A DNA stretch of 64,000 nt from Chrysomallon squamiferum (taxonomy: Eukaryota > Mollusca > Gastropoda > Neomphalida > Peltospiridae), in assembly GCA_012295275.1 (NCBI GenBank), contig CM022666.1, forward strand, positions 9,765,002-9,829,001. Direction: 5' to 3'. The stretch's first letter is position 1. Each line of letters begins with the position of its first letter. The notes beneath the pieces were generated by a model. The model did no database searches. It was given only the letters and a program-made list of their open reading frames with translations, and had not been told where the DNA came from. A program made the translations under genes and the position numbers. Shown one piece after another: positions 27,801 to 57,406 of this stretch.

Positions 27801-28661
27801 AGTTCATCATTTGTCCTTTATTTGTTTTAGTTCTAATTAATTCAGTTGTGTTTTGACCTTTATTTCAGGTCATCATTTGTCCATTATTTCAATTTATTAA
27901 TATTATTTTAATTTATCCTTTGTCCATTATTTCATTTCATTATTTGCCCATTACTTTAATTCCTCCTTTCTCCATTATTTCAATTCATCCTTGCATTATT
28001 TCAGTTCCTCATTTCAGTTCCTCATTTGTTCATTATTTCAATTTATCCTTTCTCCATTTCAGTCCACCGTTTGTTCATAATTTTATTTCATCATTTATTC
28101 ATGATCTCAGTTCATCATTTATTCATAACTTCAGTTCATCATTTGTCCAGTATTTCAGTTCACCACCTGTATTTCCATTATTTCAGTTCTCAGAGTGACG
28201 GAGAACCCAGCAGTAGTATTAGTGAATTCTCCAGTCCAGTAGCTACACCCCAGTCACATGGTTACTATCAACAGACAAATCAACAGCCACAACAGCAGCA
28301 ACAGCAACGACAGCAACAGGGTCAGTTTTACACTGGCTTGTTTGAGGATGATTCTCAGTACATAGAAGATGGATCAGTAAGAACTATTTTAATATTTTTA
28401 AAAGTTCAAGTGATTAAATAAGCAGAACTATTTTATTATTATTACTATTGTTATTGTTATTATTATTACTATTGTTCTTAATGTTACTGTTATTATTTTT
28501 ATTATTAATAGTATTGTTACTGTTGTTATTATTACTATCATTATTGACACTGTTATAGTTGTTTTTGAAATTATTACTATTATTGTTAATGTTATTGTTA
28601 TTGTTACTATGATTATTATTATTATTATTATTATTATGATCAACATCATCATATCTTATTA

Positions 28662-28725
<64 letters not shown>

Positions 28726-29976
28726 GCTGTTATTGTTGTTACTGTTTTTTGTTATTTTCTTATGGGTCAGTTAACCATTATTCAAAATCCTTGGTGATGG
28801 CAGTGAAAGTTATTCTCCAAAATTGTTCTGCTTTTTAAGATTCTTCTGTATCTATGAGTACTTGTTAAACTGGCATTATTTGCTTTTCTGAAACTGCTAC
28901 AAAGTGATCACAAAGAAAAGTGTTAAGTGCTTGATAACTGGTCTCTCTATTCCAAATTTTTTAAAGTTTCTTTTAAAACCTATATATGTAAATTTTCAAA
29001 GTTTTTGAAATTCAGGAAATGGATCGTTGACCCACCTTAAATTTATTACTGTTATTGTTTTTAATATATTTTGTTCTTTATTAACAGTAATATATCAGAA
29101 CAAAATGAAACCAGTGTGAATACAGGTTATGTTTAACAAAAATCAAGTTTTAAGGCCTGTAAAATAATAACATTAGATTTAAAATTGTGTACATATACAC
29201 TAAACAAATTACAACAGGGTAGTCAGCACATAGTTCAACAACAGCAGATAACACAGCAGCAGCAGCAGCAGCAACAACAGCAGCTAGCCAGTCAGCAGTC
29301 ACTAACACAACATCAGTTACCACAGCAGCAGGGTTATGTAAGTTTGATGTTGTGGCTTAAGCATGCTAGCAGCATTTTGGTGGTCATGAAATATATAGAG
29401 CCTTTAGCTCAGTGGTTGACTTTAGTACACTGGTTGTAGGTGTTTGCTTTATTGCAGAAGCTGTAGGGTGTTAGCCTTAGTACAGTGGATCTAGGATATT
29501 AGCTTGTGCAGGTTAAAGGTGTTTTAGTGGAGCGACTGTAGAATGTTTGCTTTAGTGCAATGGATGTGTCATGAAGCTTTAGTGTGTTGATTTTATTAGC
29601 ATGGCTGTGGATGTTAGTTTTGGGGCATTGAGAAGTTCTGTTCAGTAGCTGTAGTGAGGTGGCTTTAGTAACTTTTTTTGTATTATACTTTTACCAATAT
29701 CACAAATTGCTGAATACAGGTCTTTTAATTGGAATATATGTATATAATTATATTATTACTTTACTAACTTGTTTCAATACTGATTGTAGAATAAAAGATT
29801 ACAGTCCAGACTGCTGTGAAATGTATATTGCATTGCTAATATTTTAATGTTTAAAACTGAAATATCATACTTGTCTTGTATTGTTTATTCATCATCTTTT
29901 TCTTTTACGTTTCTTTATTATATATATAATTTTTTTTTTCTTCCAGTCCGATGTCAGCAGCAGAGCGAGTTATTAA
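875..29976 (+). CDS. STAG: Cohesin subunit SA/STAG (stromalin, Scc3 family), complete, 33 coding exons, 1274 aa
   Basis: Encodes the HEAT-repeat cohesin subunit that binds the RAD21 kleisin and, in animals, CTCF; it acts in the nucleus in sister-chromatid cohesion and looping. Exons read by eye from GT/AG signals and phase: 875-1002, 1284-1371, 3250-3372, 3908-4081, 4420-4624, 4856-5007, 5488-5561, 6119-6242, 6563-6661, 7550-7629, 8142-8364, 9084-9198, 11788-11891, 12602-12691, 14303-14392, 15083-15142, 15509-15652, 16044-16114, 16863-16950, 17695-17775, 18850-18945, 19173-19326, 19687-19820, 20205-20306, 21030-21098, 21458-21534, 22238-22366, 22822-23009, 23547-23673, 27287-27382, 28187-28376, 29218-29337, 29947-29976. 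The sum is 3825 nt with no internal stop; vertebrate STAG1/2 are about 1230-1270 aa. Family blocks seen include VDDWIESYK (about aa 116), [23 protein letters not shown], the SCD region (about 312-395, with IGIWMKKY at 329-336), [32 protein letters not shown] and [14 protein letters not shown]. The tail (about aa 1090-1274) has a KRRR patch, an MSWMNQ motif and glutamine-rich exons 30-32. The acceptor at 859-860, 14 nt before the ATG, implies an upstream non-coding exon. The exon 22 donor (GTTAAC) is weak. The last exon (SDVSSRASY, stop) is the least certain, since the vertebrate C-terminal block is not recognisable. Confidence 0.95.
1496..3174 (+). mobile_element. TIR DNA transposon, copy 1 (intron 2 of STAG), 7-bp target duplication
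   Basis: Perfect 13-bp terminal inverted repeats: TAGGTACCGGCAG at 1496-1508 and its reverse complement at 3162-3174. The element is flanked by an exact 7-bp direct repeat CATTGAC (1489-1495 and 3175-3181). The second copy at 9404-11350 shares the left ~800 bp and right ~490 bp, but the middle (about 2402-2683) differs and here contains half of a fold-back MITE. No transposase is recognisable, so it is presumably non-autonomous. A 91-aa open frame (1868-2140) is shared by both copies but has no known domain. The TIR and TSD do not fit a common family cleanly: hAT normally gives 8 bp, while Dada elements give 6-7 bp. Confidence 0.85.
2406..2683 (+). mobile_element. Half of a fold-back MITE nested in the TIR transposon
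   Basis: Begins GGGTCATTCCATGTCAAATC, the terminus shared with the MITEs at 21667-22110 and 62230-62534, and continues through the shared internal block (GAAACTTGGTATACTTGTTG, then AATCTGAAATTTTAGGCCAA). The right terminus (ATGGAATGACCC) is absent. The sequence runs straight into the right arm of the host transposon at about 2684, so this copy is truncated or was captured as an internal segment. Confidence 0.7.
6977..7439 (+). repeat. Left arm of a long inverted repeat (STAG intron 9)
   Basis: This segment is the reverse complement of 11398-11760 with high identity along its length, for example AAACATTAAAATTAACATGT here against ACATGTTAATTTTAATGTTT there. It contains about 100 bp (about 7212-7311) missing from the other arm. 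The arms lie in introns 9 and 12, about 4 kb apart, so the pre-mRNA could pair over some 360 bp around exons 10-12. Confidence 0.85.
9404..11350 (+). mobile_element. TIR DNA transposon, copy 2 (intron 12 of STAG), 7-bp target duplication
   Basis: Same family and orientation as the copy at 1496-3174. The left TIR is TAGGTGCCGGCAG (9404-9416) and the right end is CTGTCAGTACCTA (11338-11350), each slightly diverged. Exact 7-bp flanking repeat ATTCTTG at 9397-9403 and 11351-11357. The left arm (to about 10304) and right arm (from about 10854) match copy 1. The ~550 bp between them (about 10305-10853) has no counterpart in copy 1. The shared short open frame here spans 9753-10037. Confidence 0.85.
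11398..11760 (-). repeat. Right arm of a long inverted repeat (STAG intron 12)
   Basis: Reverse-complement partner of 6977-7439. It starts about 40 bp after the TSD of the transposon at 9404-11350 and ends about 27 bp before the exon 13 acceptor at 11787, so the branch-point region of this intron may lie within or beside the repeat. Confidence 0.85.
12281..12422 (+). repeat. Dispersed intronic repeat, copy 1 (ACTGATGGCGTTCCCTG family)
   Basis: About 140 bp running from ACTGATGGCGTTCCCTG through GATATGAAAAGTTCAGTTTT to GTGAATTTGCAAGTTTCTAC. It recurs at 14659-14849, 17132-17290 and 18080-18290, always in STAG introns and on the same strand. No TIRs, poly(A) tail or target duplication could be assigned, so its class is unknown. 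Confidence 0.75.
12930..13530 (+). pseudogene. Possible decayed inserted gene or element in STAG intron 14
   Basis: This stretch is less AT-rich than the surrounding intron. It has a CCAAT-type motif (GATTGGTTATCAGC, about 13125) followed by fragments of basic or acidic low-complexity coding-like sequence in shifting frames. One frame (about 13262-13411) reads [20 protein letters not shown] and continues [14 protein letters not shown] before going out of frame; another (13382-13525) contains [20 protein letters not shown]. Stops and frame changes interrupt it. I do not recognise the family. It could be a decayed transposon protein or a retrocopy. Confidence 0.3.
14659..14849 (+). repeat. Dispersed intronic repeat, copy 2, longer 5' end
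   Basis: Same family as 12281-12422, extended leftward by about 50 bp (TGTAAAATGTAAT, then TGTATGTTTGTA and CATTTTAGTACTGATG). The copy at 18080 shares this extension, so the full unit is nearer 190-210 bp. Confidence 0.7.
15675..15742. repeat. TCTA/TCTG microsatellite in STAG intron 17
   Basis: Runs of TCTA, TCTG and TATC follow the exon 17 donor. Noted as simple sequence only. Confidence 0.8.
17132..17290 (+). repeat. Dispersed intronic repeat, copy 3, with internal 31-bp inversion
   Basis: Matches the family up to GTTTGAGTG. Positions 17243-17273 then read as the exact reverse-complement orientation of the tail found in the other copies (TGTAGAAACTTGCAAATTCA instead of TGAATTTGCAAGTTTCTACA), after which family sequence resumes. 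Confidence 0.75.
18080..18290 (+). repeat. Dispersed intronic repeat, copy 4
   Basis: Same family, with the extended 5' part and a more diverged tail. A short fragment of the family start (ATGGCATTCCCTGTTTTTAC, about 18055) lies just upstream, suggesting a partial tandem or nested copy. Confidence 0.7.
18960..19100. repeat. GA-rich simple repeat in STAG intron 21
   Basis: Begins within 20 bp of the exon 21 donor (GTAAGC at 18946) and fills most of the 227-bp intron with GAGA and GAATGA units. It accounts for serine-rich open frames on the minus strand. Confidence 0.85.
21667..22110. mobile_element. Fold-back MITE (GGGTCATTCC family), intron 26 of STAG
   Basis: Termini GGGTCATGCCGTGTCAAATC and ATTTGACATGGAATGACCC are inverted repeats. 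A 4-bp direct repeat TATT flanks the element (21663-21666 and 22111-22114). Internally, a perfect ~38-bp inverted repeat (21912-21949 against 22013-22050) would form a hairpin. No coding potential; short open frames across it follow from the repeat. Confidence 0.75.
23674..27286 (+). other. STAG intron 29 (largest intron)
   Basis: 3.6 kb between exons 29 and 30. AT-rich and T-rich (for example 25360-25950), without recognisable exons. The only structured item seen is the A/B-box-like stretch at 26051-26115. A missed small alternative exon cannot be excluded, because vertebrate STAG genes splice alternatively in this C-terminal region. Confidence 0.5.
26051..26115 (+). mobile_element. Possible tRNA-derived SINE head
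   Basis: In STAG intron 29, TTATCTCAGTGGTTAAG resembles an RNA polymerase III A box, and about 30 bp later GTGGATCAATCC resembles a B box, with roughly tRNA spacing. No full cloverleaf or tail can be defined, so this is tentative. Confidence 0.35.
27781..28186 (+). repeat. Degenerate ~20-bp tandem repeat containing serial 3' splice-site-like units
   Basis: The end of intron 30 is built of variants of CATTATTTCAGTTCATCATTTGTC. Many units contain TTTCAG or TTCAG, identical in form to the real acceptor that ends at 28186. The exon 31 reading frame stays open upstream through about 160 bp of the array. Confidence 0.8.
28429..28740. repeat. ATT/GTT trinucleotide tract in STAG intron 31
   Basis: Degenerate ATT/ACT/GTT repeats lead into a pure (ATT)n run at about 28661-28725. 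They produce isoleucine-rich open frames on both strands that are not genes. Confidence 0.9.
29400..29670. repeat. Degenerate tandem repeat in STAG intron 32
   Basis: Loosely repeated 35-45 bp units of the form AGT(A)CAGTGG, then TGTAGG, then TGTTTGCTTTAGT. Units are too diverged for an exact copy number. Confidence 0.5.
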
Positions 29977-30176
29977 AGACAACAGCCAGAGAACAGATTT
30001 ATTACTGCCATTGTTTAATAAAAATGTGCGATTTCTAATCATAGTTTAATATATTAGTGTTTCATTTTTATCAAGAATTCACTGTGTAGTCTGAAAAATA
30101 CTTAAATGCCATTTACATTTTGACTATTGATTATCCTTGAAAATATCATGTTTTATTTACCAGTAATTATTGTTGA

Positions 30177-30182
30177 AATAAA
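30177..30182 (+). terminator. Candidate poly(A) signal of STAG
   Basis: AATAAA about 200 bp after the stop at 29974-29976. This is the first canonical hexamer in a plausible position; the cleavage site is not determined. Confidence 0.4.
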
Positions 30183-31938
30183 ATTATTTTAATCTTGCTT
30201 TAAGATACATTCCAATGTGGTATCTCCAAACTCAGTTTCATTCCATGACAAGCCTAAAAATTAATTTAATTAATTAATTACTTTAATAATTTCCAACCCC
30301 CCCCCATTAAATTAGAATTAAATTCTATTTCATAATTTTATCATATAAATAATTTTTGGCTTTTAAACATTAAGTTTATCACGTATAATTTGCTGTTCCT
30401 TTCAATAATTATTAAGCATTAGCGTTTCATTATCATATAAAATTTGGCCATTGATTTTTTGTTTTTAAATTTTGCTGTTTATCATGGATTTTATCACAAC
30501 TTAACAATATACATTTTACCATTATTTTAATACGTTTCATATTACAGTTCGTAAAATCGCGATACATCTTATCATTTAAAACATTTTGCTTTTAATTTTT
30601 TGTTTTTTCATTATAGAGCATTTAGACATTGAAAAATTACTGTCATCCTAAATTATGTTGTAAAATTCTCTTCTTGATAGTAATAAGTTTATAAAATTCT
30701 GTTCTTAGTGAATAGCAAGTTTGTAAAATTATGTTTTTGATGTGTGTGTGTATGTGTGTGTGTGTGTAGTATATTAGCCTAATTCTTGATATATAGTAAG
30801 TACGTAAAATTCCTTTCTTAATGTATAGTGAGTTATTGCTTTTTTGTTGTTATTGTTTGTGGGTTTTTTTGTTGTTTCTGGAATTTAATAAATAAAAATA
30901 AAAATGCAGTTACTTATATTTATTTTAGTTTTCTGAGTTTATATTACCCAATAAATACTTCAATTGATAAACTGTTGTGCACGGATATTTATTTATTGTC
31001 TAGTCAGAACATTCTGTCTTGCATAAAATGAGAATAAACTATATAGCAATATTTTCAGTCTGGATTTGTGTGTGCGTGTGTTCGCATACCTATGTCTGCA
31101 AGAGAGATATTTGTTTTTAAATCTGCTTAAAGGGATCTGAAAGATTATGCTGTGTGATAAATACCAGTCTCTTACACAAATACACTCATTTCTCTCTCTT
31201 TCACCCCTGCAGGAAAACAAATGTATAAGATTTCTTACGACTAACGTGCGAATTACAAATGATCTGATCTTTTTATTTAAAACAAATTTAAATACTCTTT
31301 TTTGCTCATGTGTTTATAGTGTGTGTTTGTGTATGTGTATATATGTATATATATATATATGTAAAAATATGTCTGAAGGAATTTTACTGACGATTAATCA
31401 GCATTCAGCATATTTTTATTCCTTTTTATTTCATTACTAGTACTTATTTTTTTATTTTGTGAATCGGCAACGCATTAGACATATCTTCCATCTTTCTTAA
31501 TATAACAACTACTGATATTTCATAAATTGTAAAATGTGTACATGGAAATAATTTATGATAAACAGATAATTTTGTGTTTTACTTTTTGCCTTCTTTTTCT
31601 GAATATTTTGCTGCTAGTTCCAACATAAAAAGGTCATGAAAAAAGTCATGAAAAAATGACTGTTCATCATCACTTCGGATTGCTAATTCTGATTACTGTC
31701 ACTGACATTTTTATCATTTTGGTTTAAGTAAATTAGATAAATATAAAGAAAAAGAAATGTTAGTTAATAACAAATTACGATAATGAACTATATAGGTTCC
31801 TGATTTATGATAACGGTAACTATAGTAACAGATCTCGAAACGAAAATGTTAACACTGTATAACAGGAAACTTGTATTCGTTACATAACGGGCTAAATACA
31901 ATAGCGATGCATTCAGCTTTGAATCGGTACATAACAAT

Positions 31939-32007
31939 GTCAGGATGGCCGAGCGGTCTAAGGCGCCGTCTGGGTCTCCAGGCGTGGAATCGAATACCAT
32001 TTCTGAT
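31939..32007 (+). pseudogene. tRNA-Leu pseudogene lacking the anticodon arm
   Basis: GTCAGGATGGCCGAGCGGTC and the following TAAGGCGC are the acceptor 5' strand and D arm of a eukaryotic tRNA-Leu, including the A box. The 3' strand TTCTGAT pairs with GTCAGGA using two G-U pairs. Length is only 69 nt where tRNA-Leu is about 82-84. After GGCGC the sequence jumps to CGTCTGGGTCTCC and then GGCGTGGAATCGAAT, so anticodon stem-loop sequence is missing and the T loop (ATCGAAT) is mutated. Not expected to be functional. Confidence 0.8.
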
Positions 32008-32017
32008 ATGTTTTCTT

Positions 32018-32230
32018 CTTGTATATTAATAACGTAAATAATTATTTATATATTAATAACGTAATTAATCTTTGATTAATAACTTAACATTTTATTTATT
32101 CATAATATAATTATTTTATTCATTCATAACGTTAAAAATGTATATATAAATAACCTTAATTATTTTATTTATAAATAACTTGTTTATATTTTATTAATAA
32201 CTTAGCTAATGTTTCATTATTAATAACACA
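32018..32230. repeat. Degenerate TTAATAACGTAA tandem repeat
   Basis: About 35-bp AT-rich units such as ATTAATAACGTAAATAATTA and later TTAATAACTTA, adjacent to the tRNA pseudogene. Confidence 0.55.
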
Positions 32231-33104
32231 GCTATAGAAATCACAACACATTCTTGTTAACATTTTAATATAAATTAATGATATACTGTTAACTAAATAC
32301 AGAGACGTACATTTTAAAAGAGTCGGAGCTACTAGTCACGTAATTCAGTAACAACTGACTGAACAACTAAAAATCAAGACAAGTGATTCTGTTTTCATCA
32401 TTGTGTGGAATCAGTTGGAGTTTAGTACAATGCTAAATGTATTTTCGATCTTGACTAAGTTTTAGTCTGGCAGTCCTAAAACGAATGCCTATTATTAAAA
32501 TTTAAACAGTAAACAAAATAAAATTTAAAATACCTGATGATTCTTCACAATGAGATATTAAATATAAGTCAATTAAATAAGTCAATTAAATAAATTCATA
32601 CATAAAAAAGATTAGTAAGTTTTATTACTTGGTACTTTACAATATTACTTTAAAGAATTGTGACGTTAAAAACAAAAAAAAAAGATTAAAATAAATAAAT
32701 AAAATAAATAAAAAATAAAAATGCAGGAAGGGAGGTAATTCACAAAGATATTTAATATCGTCGCTACTGGAAGACGTAACAAACCATATTGTAATATTTT
32801 ACCAGTCTCTCACGATTTTCTACGTCCACAATTATACAGATAGGTAAATAAACTGATACATGCACTGAACGACAATAAAATAGATGAATGGACATAGAGA
32901 AGAGCGATGGACAGAAAGAATGACAAAGACAGATAATGAAAAAAAACGGAAAGACACAGATAGTTATAACATGCACTATATTTAAAAAGCTATTTATTAT
33001 TAAGAAAGCAAAAAGAAAACATCTTGTATGAATTAGACTAACATCACGTTCCACAGATATTTATCTTTCCTACAACCATGTCTGGATTACCACAGTTTCT
33101 CTGA

Positions 33105-33146
<42 letters not shown>

Positions 33147-33304
33147 CTAAAAGTAAGATCACCAACTAACAATATTAAACTGGTGTTCAAGTAATTACAA
33201 GAATGGATTTAATGTGTTGTATGAAAAAATTAAGACTGAATTTATAATATCATAATAATGAAATATTCTCCACAAATAATGTTCAAAATGGTGTCAGTTC
33301 AAAA

Positions 33305-33310
33305 TTTATT
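33305..33310 (-). terminator. Candidate poly(A) signal of the SHOX-like gene
   Basis: TTTATT on the plus strand is AATAAA on the minus strand, about 30 bp downstream of the stop at 33341-33343. If used, the 3' UTR would be very short. Other AT-rich hexamers further downstream are alternatives. Confidence 0.35.
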
Positions 33311-33340
33311 ACATTTTCGTAAATCTGAACTATTTCTCAA

Positions 33341-54488
<21,148 letters not shown>

Positions 54489-54659
54489 TTTGTAGTTAAC
54501 AATTTTAATAAGTTATGTATAGCTATGTCTAGTTTCTTTCCATCAGATTTACTGTGCTAATACAGACCTCTCGAACTTTAATTAAACATCTCAATTTACT
54601 TACAGTTAATCGACTTGAAATATATATATAAAAAAATAATGTTTCTAACTTAAATGATG

Positions 54660-54990
54660 AAAAAAGAAAAGTAACAGTAAAAATGTCGTTTGTCAAACGC
54701 ACGAGGCAGGGCGTGCTCTGCGCGCGACAGTCGTAACAATTCGCAAAGACCATTTAATGCGCAGCCTCGCGTCGCTCCATTTGAAGCCTGCAGTCGGCAT
54801 CATACTGTAATTAATTTAATAAGATAGATTTGCTGACTCGCTAATTATCTCCTTAAACGTTTACACTGAACCAATAACTCGTATGATTGGTTCCCAATGT
54901 ACAGCTATTGCCGTTAGGTGGCGTGTTCATTGGTCACGTGCCGCCAATGGTCAGGGAAGTATTGATGATTGTAAACAGGCGGGTTTTATT
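54660..54990 (-). promoter_or_regulatory. Putative SHOX promoter region with CCAAT boxes
   Basis: Lies 170-500 bp upstream of the ATG at 54488. Contains AACCAATAACTCGTATGATTGGTT (54869-54892; a 7-bp perfect inverted pair of CCAAT boxes), and CATTGGTCACGTGCCGCCAA (54929-54948) followed by TGG, an ATTGG/CCAAT pair around a CACGTG E-box. GC-rich compared with flanks (GCGTGCTCTGCGCGCGACAG). The transcription start is not defined. Confidence 0.5.
54911..54923 (+). promoter_or_regulatory. CTCF-like motif in the SHOX promoter region
   Basis: CCGTTAGGTGGCG shares the TAGGTGGCG core with the motif at 45012-45024. Confidence 0.4.
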
Positions 54991-55561
54991 ATGAATACTT
55001 AATTTTTATCTTCTGTGAAAGCAGAAAAAAGAAACGGATCAATAAAACTGAACAAAAGACAGTATCAGATAGTTCTAAGTGACTCGAGAGACGAAATGAA
55101 ACATCGAATTACAACAGTGGAGGCACGCTCCCAATTTAGAAAAAACAACAACATTGGTTTGTTTCTTTTTATTTATTTATTTATTTATTATTATTATTAT
55201 TTTTAATAAGAAATAGATTTCATCTTAAAAAATGTTTCCATTACAATAACGATGTCTCTCTGAAATTCTGTATCTGTCCCTGGAAACGTTAGAGTGGACA
55301 CAACTATGTAGAATATATTTAATACATATCAATTACTGTAACAAACCACTGAGTTGTACATGGTAAATAAATACTTTTCATAACATAACACAGCATAACA
55401 CAGCATAACATAATATAACATAATACAATACAGTGCAATACATTATAATAATAATTATACAATCTGTTGAATTTCATATTTAGTAAAATAACCTTTCTTT
55501 CTTTCTCTCTTCTTCTTCTTCTTCTTCTTCTTATTATTATTTCTGACATCACAAACGAACA

Positions 55562-55563
<2 letters not shown>

Positions 55564-55632
<69 letters not shown>
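55564..55632. repeat. (CT)n microsatellite
   Basis: Pure run of over 30 units. Confidence 0.98.
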
Positions 55633-55635
<3 letters not shown>

Positions 55636-55717
55636 TCTCTCTGTTTCTGAGTTTTATTCATTAATTTTCTATTTATTTTCCTTTATATATATATATAATA
55701 TGTATCTATTACATATT

Positions 55718-56215
55718 GTTATTTCATTATTAGATATTGTTATTTATCTTTCAGATATTGTTATTTCTCTATTAGATGTTGTTATTTCTCTTTTACATAT
55801 TATTATTTCTCTATTAGATATTCTGAATTTCTTTTAGGCCTACATATTGTTATTTCTTTTTTATATATTGTTATTTATCTATTAGATATTGTTATTTCTC
55901 TTTTAGATATTGCTATTTCTCTATTACATACTGTAATTTAGCTTTTACATATTGCTGTTTCTCTATCAGATTGTTGTTATTTCTTTTTTATATATTGCTA
56001 TTTCTCTATTACATACTGTAATTTGTCTTTTACCTACTGCTGTTTCTCTATTAGATTGTTGTTATTTCTCTATTAGATATTGTTATTTCTCTTTTAGATA
56101 TTGCTATTTCTCTATTACATACTGTACTTTGTCTTTTACATACTGCTGTTTCTCTATTAGATTGTTTTTATTTCTCTATTAGATATTGTTATTTCTTTAT
56201 TACAGATTTCTCTAG
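55718..56215. repeat. ~20-21-bp minisatellite upstream of SHOX
   Basis: Over 20 diverged units of TGTTATTTCTCTATTAGATA, with TTTTACATA and TTACATACTG variants arranged in higher-order groups. The 76-aa plus-strand frame across it is not a gene. Confidence 0.9.
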
Positions 56216-56279
56216 TTGAGATAATTATTTCAGTATTGTTATTTTTGCACATGGTATTGTTGTTTTCTCTATTTAAAGA

Positions 56280-57200
56280 AAAGTTAATTTAATTATTTCA
56301 ATATGGCGACGTTACAGCGTGAAACGTAGACGGTGGTGTGAGATTGCTTTAAGACGTCGACACGGCACGCCGTGCTGTTCTGACAACTTCGTCAACGAAA
56401 ACAATTTTGTACACTGGTGATCTTTAAAATCACACTAATATTGATGCAAGCATTACGCTTGTAATGTGATAATGTCGAAACTTCTTCACCTGTAATCTGG
56501 ATTTTCGTGGCTAAATAACTTAGTCAAGTCGACTATTAAGCGTAATGAATAGTTTGCACGTCTCCGGTGGAATAGCGGCGATCGCTTTACACCATTAGCT
56601 TTCAACTTTGACAGGAACGAGGCAAAGGGTCGAACTCTTTCGAATGAAAGGCGAGAAAAGCGTAAGAGATAATGCTTACAGCGCATGTGCCAAAATTGGA
56701 AGAGTATTACGTCTGATAGGTTCATTGGGACGAATAAGAAAAATGAGAGGTAACTGACGTCAATGGAGAAATGTTTTATTTATTTAGTTCGTTTAACAAC
56801 TACAACGAAATTTGTGAATACGAGATGTATTTTATGAAGACGCAAATTAATATGGCTGAAAAAGAAAGAAAGAAACATTTGCCACACAAAGCGAGGAAGT
56901 AATCAGCTGCAGCGTACGGGGTCATGACAACGTCCCGTCCCTCCGGCGAGTGCCTGACAGCTGACGACTTGATAACGAGGTTAAAATGGTAGCAATCTTC
57001 CGTCCGGCCTGGCCAGAGCAAGCATGCATCGTTGTCTAATACGAGAGTTTAACATAATGTCAGCACATCCCTTAATAGACATATTTGTTGTGTTATAATC
57101 GCTAAATATAATTTTAATCCCAGGGTGCATTTTGTACTCGTGTTTTCATTAAGATTCGGAATAAGATAACTCGTTGTGTTAAAATTACTCCTTAACAGCC
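56280..57200. promoter_or_regulatory. Candidate upstream regulatory island
   Basis: About 0.9 kb complex, GC-richer sequence 1.8-2.7 kb upstream of the SHOX ATG, immediately beyond the minisatellite. Includes TATGGCGACGTTACAGCGTG, TCAGCTGCAGCGTACGGGGT and CACCATTAGCTTTCAACTTT. Two minus-strand open frames (56486-56725, 56800-57021) lack recognisable domains. It could also be an unrecognised first exon or promoter. Confidence 0.4.
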
Positions 57201-57366
57201 GCGAAATCGATCGTCTGCTGTAGTGAATAGAATAAATTTGTCATTAATCGTTTCTTTCTCTCTGTGTGTGCGCACGCGTGCGTGTTTTTAAATATGCATG
57301 TGTGTATTTGTATATATGTGTGTATGTGCCTCTATATATTTATATATATGTGATGTGTATTGTATG

Positions 57367-57406
57367 AGTGTGTGTGTGTGTGTGAGCGCGCGCGCGCGCG
57401 TGTGTA
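57367..57406. repeat. (TG)n(CG)n alternating purine-pyrimidine tract
   Basis: TGTGTGTGTGTGTGTGAGCG followed by CGCGCGCGCGCG and TGTGTA, a sequence type favourable for Z-DNA. Confidence 0.9.

Larger units (their letters stand above)
30183..33304. other. STAG-SHOX intergenic interval
   Basis: Between the tail ends of convergent genes. Contains a short C-run (about 30297-30305), GT-rich tracts (30739-30768 and about 31318-31360), the tRNA-Leu pseudogene at 31939-32007, a degenerate TTAATAACGTAA-type repeat (about 32018-32230) and an (ATA)n run at 33106-33145. No coding region is supported. Confidence 0.6.

Noticed and set aside
28026-28186. Open frame upstream of STAG exon 31
   Set aside because: It is a tandem repeat in the intron; the phase fits the acceptor ending at 28186.
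30739-30770. GT-rich tract as a regulatory element
   Set aside because: Short simple repeat only, nothing further to support a function.
55952-56182. 76-aa Cys/Tyr/Phe-rich repeat protein
   Set aside because: It is produced by the 20-bp minisatellite, whose period is close to a multiple of three.
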